Made by a program: the position numbers and the translations under genes | Shown: positions 35,747-44,150 of the stretch, in pieces | Position numbering within the stretch: position 1 is the first letter of the stretch | Layout: the number at the start of each line of letters is the position of its first letter | The notes under the pieces: model-generated | The model's input: only the letters and a program-made list of their open reading frames with translations | The model's database searches: none | Told to the model about the DNA's origin: nothing | From: Antarctobacter aquimaris | Lineage (GTDB): Bacteria; Pseudomonadota; Alphaproteobacteria; Rhodobacterales; Rhodobacteraceae | DNA: 64,000 bases | NCBI RefSeq assembly: GCF_900184945.1 | Contig: NZ_FXYF01000012.1 | Span: forward strand, 82,705 to 146,704 | Direction of reading: 5' to 3'

Positions 35747-37579
35747 ATGAGAAAATACACTCTCCCGGTCGCGGTCGCCGCGATGCTGCTGGCGTTCTGG
35801 TACAGCCCGGACGCGCAGGAGATCCTTGCCGGGGTCGCAATCTTCCTGTTCGGGATGCTGATGCTGGAGGACGGCTTTCGCCTGTTCGGCGGCGGCCGCC
35901 TGGAAAGCCTGCTGGAAAAGGCCACGCGGTCGACGCCCCGCGCGCTGGCCTTCGGCATCGTGTCGACGACGCTGCTGCAATCCAGTTCGCTGGTGTCGGT
36001 CATCACCATCTCGTTTCTCAGCGCGGGGCTGATCTCGCTGATCGGCGGTGTCGGCATCGTCTTCGGCGCCAACATCGGCACCACCACCGGGGCCTGGCTG
36101 GTGGCGGGGCTGGGGCTGAAGGTCAACATCGCGGCCTATGCCATGCCGATGATCGCGCTCAGCGTGTTGCTGGTCTTTCAGAAACCCAAGGGCCTGCGCG
36201 GCGTCGGCTATGCGCTGGCCGGGCTGGGGTTCCTGTTCCTCGGCATCCACCACATGAAGGAGGGGTTCGAGGCGTTCCGCGAGCAGATCGACCTGGCGCG
36301 CTTTGCCCTGTCGGGGCTGCTGGGGCTGGTCGTCTATACCCTGATCGGCACCGCCGCGACCGTGGTGATGCAATCCAGCCATGCGACCATGGTTCTGGTC
36401 ATCACCGCGCTGGCAGCCGGACAGGTGACCTACGACAACGCGCTGGCGCTGGCGATCGGCGCCAACATCGGCACGACAATCACCGCGATCCTCGGCGCGC
36501 TCAGCGCCAACGTGCAGGGCAAGCGGCTGGCGCTGGCGCACCTGGTGTTCAACCTGACGACGGCGGCGGTGGCGCTGTTCGCGATCTCGCCACTGCGCGA
36601 CGCGGTGGACTGGATCAGCGGGCACGTCGGCATCGCGCCGGACGACTACGCGCTCAAGCTGGCGGTGTTCCACACGATCTTCAACGTGCTGGGGGTGCTG
36701 CTGATGCTGCCATTGCTGCGGCGGCTGGTGGCTTTCCTGCAACGCCGGATCGTCGAGCGTGCCGCCGACGTCAGCCAGCCGCGCTATCTGAACGAGGCGG
36801 TCGACGCTTTCCCCGAGACGCTGGAAAGCGCGCTGCGCAAGGAGGTCCGCCACCTCTACGACAATGCCACCGAGGTGATCTTTCACGGTCTCAACCTGCA
36901 CCGCAACGACATCTTCGCCAGCGGCAATATCGCCGAGACGGTGCGCAAGAGCCGCCGTGCCATCGAACTGGACATTGACCAGCGGTATGAAACCCGGGTC
37001 AAGACTTTGTACGCGGCGATCATCGACTTCACCACCCGCGCCGGGGACAAGAGCCTGGCGCCCGAGATGGCCGACCGGGTCTATGCGCTGCGCGACGTGG
37101 CCACCGGCATCGTCAAGGCAGTGAAATCGGTCAAGCACCTGCGCAAGAACGTGGTGCGCTACACCACCCGTCCGCAGGGGGCCGTGACCGACCTCTACGA
37201 CGGGCTGCGGACCGAGATGGCGCGCGTCGTCGTCGAGATCCGCAACCTGGGCGCCGCCAGGCCCGAGGACCGCAGCGTGCTGACGCTGGACCAGGAACGC
37301 GCCGAGATTGCCGAGGCCTCCCGGACCGCCACCCGGCGGGTCGAGGAACTGATCCGCGCAGGCCGCATCACCGCCGCCGCCGCGACCTCGTTTCTCAACG
37401 ATTCCGCCTATGCCTACGGCGCGATGCGTGACCTGATCGAGGCCGCCCGGGCCTACTACATCGAACGAGACAGCGCCGTGGCCGAGGTGGAACGGCTGCT
37501 TCAGATGGACGAGGATGACCTTGAACAGCGGCGCGCACGGCCGGGTGGCGCACCACCTGCACCGGAAGTGTTACATTAG
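35747..37579 (+). CDS. Na/Pi-cotransporter family protein with PhoU-like C-terminal domain
   Basis: 610 aa. Two Na/Pi repeats with the QSSS-type motifs TTLLQSSSLVSVITISFLSA (about residue 82) and TVVMQSSHATMVLVITALAA, plus FGANIGTTTGAWLV and IGANIGTTITAILG. From about residue 340 the helices are soluble and PhoU-like (YDNATEVIFHGLNLHRNDIF; AIELDIDQRYETRVKTLYAA). E. coli YjbB has the same architecture and can export phosphate. Together with PiT it gives two carriers in one transcript, perhaps uptake and relief. Confidence 0.92.
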   Translation: MRKYTLPVAVAAMLLAFWYSPDAQEILAGVAIFLFGMLMLEDGFRLFGGGRLESLLEKATRSTPRALAFGIVSTTLLQSSSLVSVITISFLSAGLISLIGGVGIVFGANIGTTTGAWLVAGLGLKVNIAAYAMPMIALSVLLVFQKPKGLRGVGYALAGLGFLFLGIHHMKEGFEAFREQIDLARFALSGLLGLVVYTLIGTAATVVMQSSHATMVLVITALAAGQVTYDNALALAIGANIGTTITAILGALSANVQGKRLALAHLVFNLTTAAVALFAISPLRDAVDWISGHVGIAPDDYALKLAVFHTIFNVLGVLLMLPLLRRLVAFLQRRIVERAADVSQPRYLNEAVDAFPETLESALRKEVRHLYDNATEVIFHGLNLHRNDIFASGNIAETVRKSRRAIELDIDQRYETRVKTLYAAIIDFTTRAGDKSLAPEMADRVYALRDVATGIVKAVKSVKHLRKNVVRYTTRPQGAVTDLYDGLRTEMARVVVEIRNLGAARPEDRSVLTLDQERAEIAEASRTATRRVEELIRAGRITAAAATSFLNDSAYAYGAMRDLIEAARAYYIERDSAVAEVERLLQMDEDDLEQRRARPGGAPPAPEVLH

Positions 37580-37623
37580 GGGTCTATGATGGTGGCGGTC
37601 GGGTCAGGGATGGAGGTGTTCGC

Positions 37624-37872
37624 ATGGGGTTGAAGAAACTGGCTGCCAAGTTGGCGGACTACCGCGCCCGGCTCGAAGGCGGCAAGGCGAGCGAGATCAA
37701 GCCTGACCATGTCCGCAAGGTGCTGGAAAAGCTGCGCCGCAAGCAGGCCGACCTGGAAGCCAAGATGGAAAAGGCGGATGGCGACGAGGACCGCGAGCGG
37801 CTGACACGCAAGCTGGAGGTCGCGCAGCAACAGATCCGACACGCCGAATGGCTGCTGGAGAACATCCCCTGA
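37624..37872 (+). CDS. Small charged coiled-coil protein
   Basis: 82 aa, family not recognised. About a third of the residues are Lys, Arg, Glu or Asp, with heptad-like spacing of Leu/Ala (KVLEKLRRKQADLEAKMEKA; RLTRKLEVAQQQIRHAEWLL), so it is probably an all-helical coiled coil. It follows the phosphate transporters in the same direction and faces ppk2. A regulatory or scaffolding role in phosphate or polyphosphate handling is a guess. Confidence 0.75.
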   Translation: MGLKKLAAKLADYRARLEGGKASEIKPDHVRKVLEKLRRKQADLEAKMEKADGDEDRERLTRKLEVAQQQIRHAEWLLENIP

Positions 37873-37904
37873 GCCACCCGGCAGGGGTGGCCGAAAGGGT
37901 GGCT
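37872..37904. terminator. Bidirectional hairpin between convergent genes
   Basis: AGCCACCC and GGGTGGCT enclose a 17-base loop. It sits exactly between the stop codons of the small coiled-coil gene and ppk2, as expected for a shared terminator, although no T-run is present. Confidence 0.5.
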
Positions 37905-38718
37905 AGAGCAGGTCCCGGTGCGCCTCGGGAACAAAGCGTTGCGCCTGCATCGGCGGGCGGTCGTAGTCCGGCCGGGGCGGGCGTGCGCCCATGTCGATGG
38001 GATGCGGCGCCACCTCTTTGTAGGGGATCAGCGACAGCAGGTGGCTGATGCAGTTCAGCCGCGCGTGTTTCTTGACGTCGGAGGCGACGACATGCCAGGG
38101 CGACTCGTCGGTGTCGGTTTGGGCGAACATCTCGTCCTTGGCGCGCGAGTAATCGACCCAGCGCTTGCGGCTTTCCAGGTCCATGGGGCTGAGTTTCCAG
38201 CGTTTCGTCGGGTCGTTCAGGCGTTTCTGGAATCGGCGTTCCTGTTCTTCGTCGCTGACCGAGAACCAGTATTTGATCAGCTGGATGCCGGACCTTTGCA
38301 GCATGCGTTCGAACTCGGGGCAGCTGCGCAGGAATTCGCGGTACTCGTCTTCGGTGCAAAAGCCCATGACCCGTTCGACGCCGGCGCGGTTGTACCAGGA
38401 GCGGTCGAACAGCACGATTTCCCCGGCGGCGGGCAGGTGGGCGACGTAGCGCTGGAAATACCACTGGGTGCGTTCGCGGTCCGTCGGGGCGGGCAGGGCG
38501 GTGATGCGGCAGTGGCGCGGGTTGAGCGGTGCGGCGATGCGCTTGATCGTGCCACCCTTGCCGGCGGCGTCGCGCCCTTCGAACAGCACGACAACCCGGT
38601 GGCCGCTGGCCTTGATCCATTCCTGCAACCGCACCAGTTCGATGTGCAGCCGCGCCATCTGGCTTTCGTAGGCCTTCCGGCCGACCTTGGGGCCTGCGTT
38701 GGCCGACTCATCGTTCAT
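37903..38718 (-). CDS. ppk2: Polyphosphate kinase 2
   Basis: 271 aa. Walker A GRDAAGKGG (about residues 48-56), the PPK2 lid and Walker B region LFDRSWYNRAGVERVMGFCT, and KYWFSVSDEEQERRFQKRLN are diagnostic. It transfers phosphate between polyphosphate and nucleotides, usually favouring nucleotide synthesis. The start ATG at 38716-38718 leaves a short leader before MARLHIELVRLQEWI. Convergent with the phosphate transporter operon, consistent with a phosphate storage theme. Confidence 0.95.
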   Translation of the reverse strand: MNDESANAGPKVGRKAYESQMARLHIELVRLQEWIKASGHRVVVLFEGRDAAGKGGTIKRIAAPLNPRHCRITALPAPTDRERTQWYFQRYVAHLPAAGEIVLFDRSWYNRAGVERVMGFCTEDEYREFLRSCPEFERMLQRSGIQLIKYWFSVSDEEQERRFQKRLNDPTKRWKLSPMDLESRKRWVDYSRAKDEMFAQTDTDESPWHVVASDVKKHARLNCISHLLSLIPYKEVAPHPIDMGARPPRPDYDRPPMQAQRFVPEAHRDLL

Positions 38719-38812
38719 GCCATGCCTCCTGTCGCCATGACACGTGAGGTCCGGCCCGGCACGCAAGGGAAATCTCGGAAAATCGCTGTCACGCAGGGGG
38801 GCGGCCTGCCGG

Positions 38813-39772
38813 TCAGAGGGTGTTGCGCGGCGAATCCGGTGGCGCGTCCAGCTGCCTTTCGGTCTCCGTGCGGATCGCGCGGATGGCCTCGGCGAGGTAG
38901 GCCGAAAACGCCTGTGTCAGGCGTGCCTGGCTGACGTAGGCCGGGGTCAGGATCGACACGCTGTTGGTGACGCGCGGGCGGAACCGCCGCATCGTCAGAC
39001 CTGTCCCGCCACCGGCCTGTAAGAGGTAGCTGTAAGCCGTGATCATGTCGCAGACCATGTAGCAAAATCCTTCGGCCACGAATTGCAGGCCCGGCAGAAA
39101 GGTTCGCAGTTCCAGCCGCTTGTTGAAGGCGCAGTGCGCCGCGACAAAGGCCTCTTCGGTCTGGGTGGCGGTGGGGTGGTCGTCGAACAGGATGGCCATG
39201 GGGCGGCCGTCCAGGTCCTGGGGCGTGATCACGGATTTCGCCGCCAGCGGATCGTTCCGCCGCAGCACGCAGACGCATTCCAGGTCAAAATCGGTCTGGT
39301 CGATCGAGGCGCGGGCGGCGGGCGTCTCGGCAAAGCCGATGTCGAACTGCTGCGAGGCCACCATGTCCTCGATCACCGCCGAAGACCGCATGATCAGCGA
39401 CAGGTCGACCTCGCGCTTGTCCGCCATGAACCCTGTCAGAAGGCGCGGCATGAACAGGCCCGAGGCAGCCGGGTGGCAGGCGATGCGCAGCTTGCCGGTC
39501 TGCAACGCGGCCATCCCGGCAAGTGCCTGTTTCGTGCGTTCCAGCCGGTCGAGGATCGCCTCGGCCTCTTCGAGGAAATAGCGCGCCTCCGGGGTCGGGG
39601 TCAGCTTGCCATGCTCGCGCAGGAACAGGGCAAAGCCCAGTTCCTGTTCCAGCGTGGCGATCATCGTGCTGACGGCGGGCTGCGTTCGGCCGACCGTCTT
39701 GGCCGCCTGCGAAATCGACCCGCTGCGCATCACTTCGCGGAAGACGGTCAGCTGGCGGAGGGACAAGTTCAT
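38813..39772 (-). CDS. LysR-family transcriptional regulator
   Basis: 319 aa from ATG 39772 (a TTG 33 bases upstream is in frame but less likely). The N-terminal helix-turn-helix reads LTVFREVMRSGSISQAAKTV with GRTQPAVSTMIATLEQELGF. The C-terminal effector domain has the usual two lobes. It is divergent from the TRAP-oxidase operon and probably activates it in response to the imported compound. Confidence 0.93.
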   Translation of the reverse strand: MNLSLRQLTVFREVMRSGSISQAAKTVGRTQPAVSTMIATLEQELGFALFLREHGKLTPTPEARYFLEEAEAILDRLERTKQALAGMAALQTGKLRIACHPAASGLFMPRLLTGFMADKREVDLSLIMRSSAVIEDMVASQQFDIGFAETPAARASIDQTDFDLECVCVLRRNDPLAAKSVITPQDLDGRPMAILFDDHPTATQTEEAFVAAHCAFNKRLELRTFLPGLQFVAEGFCYMVCDMITAYSYLLQAGGGTGLTMRRFRPRVTNSVSILTPAYVSQARLTQAFSAYLAEAIRAIRTETERQLDAPPDSPRNTL

Positions 39773-39809
39773 GGCGATCCATAAGTTCAGTTGATGGATA
39801 TACAAGATT

Positions 39810-39822
39810 AATCAAATTGATT
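39810..39822. promoter_or_regulatory. Candidate LysR box, 13-bp palindrome
   Basis: AATCAAATTGATT, a perfect palindrome about a single central base, sits 38 bases upstream of the LysR start and 65 bases before the TRAP gene. AT-rich dyads in this position suit LysR-type binding. Confidence 0.45.
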
Positions 39823-39887
39823 TTATGCCCCGTGTCCAATGAAATGCGCCTCAGCCGACACCCGCAAGACGTCCGAGCGGAGGGACC

Positions 39888-40358
39888 ATGGACAGCTTTT
39901 CGAAATACCTGCTGACGGCGCTGATCGGCATTGTCGCCCTGGGTCAGTTCGTGCAGGTGATCACCCGTTACGTCCTTCAGGTCCCGGTCATGGGGCTGGA
40001 AGAGACGATGATGTACCCGACCCTCTGGCTGTACATCTTCGGCGCGGTGAACGCCTCGCGCGAAAACACGCATATCCGCGCCAACGTGCTGGAGATCTTT
40101 CTCAAGACGCCGCGCGCCCACACGATCCTGGCCATCGTCGGCGAGGTCATCAGCCTGATCGTCGGGCTGTGGCTGTTGTCCTGGGCCTGGGATTTCACCC
40201 GCTATTCGATCCGCACCTGGCGCGAAAGCCCGACCCTCTACATCCCGACCTTCTATGCCGACGTGGCCCTGGTGACCGGGCTGGCGCTGATGATGGTCTA
40301 CACCCTCTGGCACCTCTGGACCCATGTGCGCAGCCTCTTGAAAGGGCAGGAAGCATGA
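39888..40358 (+). CDS. TRAP transporter small permease (DctQ-like)
   Basis: 156 aa with four hydrophobic segments; GLEETMMYPTLWLYIFGAVN and SRENTHIRANVLEIFL are typical of DctQ. Start follows GGAGGGACC. Overlaps the large permease by four bases (ATGA), and the two form the membrane complex. Confidence 0.93.
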   Translation: MDSFSKYLLTALIGIVALGQFVQVITRYVLQVPVMGLEETMMYPTLWLYIFGAVNASRENTHIRANVLEIFLKTPRAHTILAIVGEVISLIVGLWLLSWAWDFTRYSIRTWRESPTLYIPTFYADVALVTGLALMMVYTLWHLWTHVRSLLKGQEA

Positions 40359-41659
40359 TCGAGATCGCGCTCCTCGCAATCGCCGTCCTCGTCCTGACGC
40401 TGACGCTGGGCGTGCCGCTGCCCTACTGTTTCGGCGCGGCGCTGATGGTGATGTATTTCATCGGCGACGTGACGATGAAGGGCATGATGCTCTGGGGGTT
40501 CCAGCAGATGGGCAACCCGGTGCTGCTGGCCATCCCGCTGTTCGTCCTGGCCGGGACAATCATGTCCGAAAGCGGCATCGCGGCCTCTCTGTTGCGCTTT
40601 GTCAACGCCTTCATCGGCCATGTGCGCGGCGGGCTGGGCGTGGTGGCGGCGGTGTCCTGCGCGGTGATCGGGGCAATCTCGGGCTCGGGCCTGACCGGCA
40701 TCGCCGCCATCGGCCCGCTGCTGATCCCCGAGATGGAAAAGCGCGGCTATCCCCGCGAATACGCCACCGCTCTGATCGCCAACTCGTCGATCCTGGGCCT
40801 GCTGATCCCGCCCTCGGTGACGATGATCGTCTACGGCTGGGTGACGGACACCTCGATCCTGGCCTGTTTCCTGGCCACGCTGGGCCCCGGCCTCTTCATC
40901 ATGTTCAACTTCTCGGTCGTGAACCTCTGGATGAGCCGCAAGTTCAACCTCAAGCTGGACGAAAAGCCGACCTTTTCCGAACTCACCAGCGAAGTGACCA
41001 AGCGCGGCATCCACGCCTTTCCGGCGCTGCTCATGCCGGTGATCATCCTGGGCGGCATCTACGGCGGCATCATGACCCCGACAGAGGCGGCGGCGATCGC
41101 GGTGATCTACTCCGTTCCGGTCGGATTTCTGATCTACAAGGGCCTGCGCTGGGACAACTTCCTGTCCGCCGGGAAAGAAGCCGCCACCGCCGTCGGCGCG
41201 ATCATGATCATGATCCTTTTCTCGATGATCCTGGGCCAGATGTTTGTCTACGAGAGCATCCCGCAGCAGCTGGTCAGCGCGATCTTCGGCATCACCGAGA
41301 ACAAGGTCCTGCTGCTGATCTTCATCAACATCCTGCTGTTCCTGGTCGGCATGGTGGTCAACGACGTCACCGCCATCATCCTGATCGCGCCGCTGCTCTT
41401 GCCACTGATGAAGGCGATCGGCGTCGACCCGATCCAGTTCGCCGCGATCATGGGCGTGAACACCGCGATGGGCGGCGTGACCCCGCCCTATGCCTCGATC
41501 CTCTACCTCGGTGCCCGTATCGGCAAGGTGAAGGTCACCAAGGTCATCAAGCCCGCGATGATCCTGATCGTCACCGGCTACGTCCCGGTCGTCTTCCTGA
41601 CCTCGTTCTGGTCCGACCTGTCGCTCTTCCTGCCCCGGCTCTTTGGCTACCTGCCCTGA
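40355..41659 (+). CDS. TRAP transporter large permease (DctM-like)
   Basis: 434 aa with 10-12 helices. Landmarks include NPVLLAIPLFVLAGTIMSES, SGSGLTGIAAIGPLLIPEME, SILGLLIPPSVTMIVYGWVT, GGIYGGIMTPTEAAAIAVIY and GVNTAMGGVTPPYASILYLG. Na+-coupled translocation subunit. Starts at ATG 40355 within the small permease stop. Confidence 0.95.
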   Translation: MIEIALLAIAVLVLTLTLGVPLPYCFGAALMVMYFIGDVTMKGMMLWGFQQMGNPVLLAIPLFVLAGTIMSESGIAASLLRFVNAFIGHVRGGLGVVAAVSCAVIGAISGSGLTGIAAIGPLLIPEMEKRGYPREYATALIANSSILGLLIPPSVTMIVYGWVTDTSILACFLATLGPGLFIMFNFSVVNLWMSRKFNLKLDEKPTFSELTSEVTKRGIHAFPALLMPVIILGGIYGGIMTPTEAAAIAVIYSVPVGFLIYKGLRWDNFLSAGKEAATAVGAIMIMILFSMILGQMFVYESIPQQLVSAIFGITENKVLLLIFINILLFLVGMVVNDVTAIILIAPLLLPLMKAIGVDPIQFAAIMGVNTAMGGVTPPYASILYLGARIGKVKVTKVIKPAMILIVTGYVPVVFLTSFWSDLSLFLPRLFGYLP

Positions 41660-41701
41660 TCCGGCCCACCCAAACCTGCCACCCAACCTAGGAGACCCTC
41701 C

Positions 41702-42694
41702 ATGAAACATTTCCTGACCGGCACCGCCGCCGCCGCGCTGATGGCCCTTGCCACCCTGGCCCCGGCCGAGACGCTGAAGATGAGCCACGTCCGCCCGCAG
41801 GACGCCACCATCGACGTGGAACTGCGCGCCTTCGCCGCCAAGGTGTCCGAGGCCACCGGTGGCGACGTCACGATCGAGCTGTTCCCCGCCTCCGCGCTGG
41901 GCGACTACACCACCGTGCAGGAGCGCATCAGCGTGGGCGCCATCGACATGGCCACCCAGCCCGCCGCCACCGCCGCCGACCGCCGCATGCAGATCAGCTC
42001 CTTCCCCTACCTGGCCAGCAACTGGGCCGAAGCGCGCAAGATCTACGGACCCGACGGCGTGGTGCGCAACGTCGTGGCCGACCTCTACGCCGCGCAGGAC
42101 ATCACCATGCTGGCGGCCTACCCGGTCTACTTTGGCGGCATCTCGCTGAACACCGAGGCGGTGAACCCCGGCGATCCCAGCACCTCCAACGGCATCAAGG
42201 TGCGCGTGCCGGGCATCAAGTCCTTTCAGCTGACCGGCGAGGCGCTGGGCTACATCCCCTCGCCGATCCCCTTCTCCGAGGCCTTCACCGCGATCCAGAC
42301 CGGCGTCGTGGACGGTGTGATCGGCTCGGGCGCCGAGGGCTACTACGCCTCGTTCCGCGACGTGACCAAGACCTACATCCCGGCCAACACCCATTTCGAG
42401 GTCTGGTACATGATCATCTCCAACGAGTCGCTGGCAGCACTCGATGCCGATGACCAGGCGGCGCTCAAGGCCGCCGCGGAGGAGTTCGAGACCCAGCGCT
42501 GGGCCGTGGCCGAAGAGGACCAGGCCAAGTGGGAACAGCGGCTGGCCGACGAGCTGGGCGCAACCGTCGTCGCGCTGACCGACGAGCAGCTGGCCGCCAT
42601 GGCCGCCAAGGTCCGCGAGACGGTCTGGCCGGTGGTGCTGGAGGATGTGGGCGCCGAATGGGGCCAGGGCATTCTCGACCAGATCGGAAAGTGA
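41702..42694 (+). CDS. TRAP transporter substrate-binding protein (DctP-like)
   Basis: 330 aa with a signal peptide ending near ATLAPAE-TLKMSHVRPQDA. The DctP carboxylate-clamp region reads GGISLNTEAVNPGDPSTSNG and IKVRVPGIKSFQLTGEALGY, a slightly atypical form of the usual LRVP motif. The ligand is probably a carboxylate, given the downstream amino/imino-acid oxidases. Confidence 0.92.
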   Translation: MKHFLTGTAAAALMALATLAPAETLKMSHVRPQDATIDVELRAFAAKVSEATGGDVTIELFPASALGDYTTVQERISVGAIDMATQPAATAADRRMQISSFPYLASNWAEARKIYGPDGVVRNVVADLYAAQDITMLAAYPVYFGGISLNTEAVNPGDPSTSNGIKVRVPGIKSFQLTGEALGYIPSPIPFSEAFTAIQTGVVDGVIGSGAEGYYASFRDVTKTYIPANTHFEVWYMIISNESLAALDADDQAALKAAAEEFETQRWAVAEEDQAKWEQRLADELGATVVALTDEQLAAMAAKVRETVWPVVLEDVGAEWGQGILDQIGK

Positions 42695-42708
42695 CATAAA
42701 TCTGATCC

Positions 42709-42729
42709 GGGGCGGTGACGTGCCGCCCC
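42709..42729 (+). promoter_or_regulatory. Hairpin between receptor and oxidase genes
   Basis: GGGGCGG and CCGCCCC around TGACGTG, just after the TRAP receptor gene. No T-run, so probably an mRNA stabiliser or attenuator rather than a full terminator. Confidence 0.5.
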
Positions 42730-42769
42730 GCATCCCTTATCCCGGCCCACGGACAAACGAGAGTGAACG

Positions 42770-43870
42770 ATGGAAGCGGATTATGCGATCATCGGCGGCG
42801 GAGTCGTCGGCCTGTCGGTGGCCTGGGGCCTGTTGAGACGCGGCAAGCGGGTGATTGTGCTCGACGGCGACGATGGCGCCTTTCGCGCCAGCCGGGGCAA
42901 CTTTGGCCTGGTCTGGGTGCAGTCCAAGGGCATGAAACAGCCGCGCTATGCCCGCTGGTCGCAGCAGTCGGCCGCGATCTGGGCCGAATTCGCGGCCGAG
43001 CTGGGCCACAACACCGGGCAGGCGGTGCCGCTGGAGCAACGCGGCGGCTATGACCTGCATTTCTCCGAAGAGACGCTTCAAGCCACCGTTGACCAGTACG
43101 AGACGCTGAAGGCCAGGCTGGGCGGCGATTACCCGTTCGAGGTGCTGGGCCACAACGCGCTGCGCGAGGAAGAACCCTACATCGGCCCCAAGGTCGTCGG
43201 CGCGATCCTGCACCACCAGGACGGCCATGCGAACCCGCTGAAACTGCTCAAGTCCCTCGCCGATGACGTGCGCCGGATGGGCGGGCAGGTGCTGAACGGC
43301 AAGACCGTCACCGATGTGACCCGGCCGGACGGGTTTCGCGTGACCTGCGCGGACGGCACCGTGGTCGGCGCCGCCAAGGTGGTCCTTGCCGCCGGGCTGG
43401 GGGCCACGCAGTTGGGGCCAAGGCTGGGATTTCGCGCGCCGATCCGGCCGCAGCGCGGCCAGGTGCTGATCACCGAGAAACTGCCCAAGATGCTCAACCG
43501 CCCCTCGCTGATCGCGCGGCAGGTGGACGAAGGTGGCATCCAGATCGGCGCCACGAACGAGGAAGTCGGGCTGGACGACCGCGTGACCCAGCCTGGCCTG
43601 TCGCGCCTAGCCGCCGATGCCGTCGCCGCCTATCCGGCGCTGGCCAAGGCGCAGCTGGTGCGCAGCTGGGGCGCGCTGCGGGTGCTGTCGCCCGACGGCC
43701 TGCCGATCTACCAGCAAAGCCGCGAGATGCCGGGCGCCTACCTGGTAACCTGTCACAGCGGCATCACTCTTGCCGCCGCCCACGCCCGCCTGCTGCCCGA
43801 GTGGCTGGAAGGCACCGAGGCCGCACCCGACCTGGAGGTGTTCAGTGAAGACCGCTTTGCCGTTTCTTGA
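42770..43870 (+). CDS. FAD-dependent amino/imino-acid oxidase, HcnC/OoxB-like subunit
   Basis: 366 aa DAO-fold flavoprotein. FAD loop IIGGGVVGLSVAWGLLRRGK (7-26), ASRGNFGLVWVQSKGM, and C-terminal SWGALRVLSPDGLPIYQQSR with SGITLAAAHARLLPEWL. Belongs to the beta-subunit type of opine oxidase, hydrogen cyanide synthase and D-hydroxyproline dehydrogenase complexes. The next two genes encode the other two subunits and overlap it, supporting a heteromeric enzyme. Confidence 0.9.
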   Translation: MEADYAIIGGGVVGLSVAWGLLRRGKRVIVLDGDDGAFRASRGNFGLVWVQSKGMKQPRYARWSQQSAAIWAEFAAELGHNTGQAVPLEQRGGYDLHFSEETLQATVDQYETLKARLGGDYPFEVLGHNALREEEPYIGPKVVGAILHHQDGHANPLKLLKSLADDVRRMGGQVLNGKTVTDVTRPDGFRVTCADGTVVGAAKVVLAAGLGATQLGPRLGFRAPIRPQRGQVLITEKLPKMLNRPSLIARQVDEGGIQIGATNEEVGLDDRVTQPGLSRLAADAVAAYPALAKAQLVRSWGALRVLSPDGLPIYQQSREMPGAYLVTCHSGITLAAAHARLLPEWLEGTEAAPDLEVFSEDRFAVS

Positions 43871-44150
43871 GCTGGAGCAGGCCGCGCGCGTGCCCGTCGT
43901 GTTTGACGGCCAGTCGCTGGAACTGCCCCTTGGCGCCAACCTGGCCGCCGCGTTGCTGGCCGCCGGTGTGACGGTGTTCCGGCACACCCCGGTGTCGGGC
44001 GCGCCGCGTGGGCCGTTCTGCATGATGGGGGCCTGTTTCGACTGCCTCGTCGAGATCGACGGTGTGGTGCGGCAGGCCTGCATGCTGGACGTGACCGAAG
44101 GATTGCGGATCGGCCGTCCGCACGAGGGGGACGCAGATGAGCCGCTCTGA
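43845..44150 (+). CDS. (2Fe-2S)-binding small subunit, HcnA/OoxA-N-like
   Basis: 101 aa. Ferredoxin-type cysteines lie in GPFCMMGACFDC, with a fourth in VRQACMLDV. GTG 43845 is chosen because GGAGG lies at 43833-43837. That start overlaps the preceding gene by 26 bases, and the following gene overlaps this one by 14, a tightly coupled trio. Confidence 0.88.
   Translation: MKTALPFLELEQAARVPVVFDGQSLELPLGANLAAALLAAGVTVFRHTPVSGAPRGPFCMMGACFDCLVEIDGVVRQACMLDVTEGLRIGRPHEGDADEPL

Noticed and set aside
37624..37872. PhoU or PhoB-like regulator
   Set aside because: The 82-aa protein is too short and lacks PhoU or helix-turn-helix patterns; only a coiled coil is supported.
40298..42733. 811-codon open frame opposite the TRAP genes
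   Set aside because: Composition is His/Asp/Arg/Gly repeats typical of an antisense frame; the plus strand carries the three TRAP proteins.
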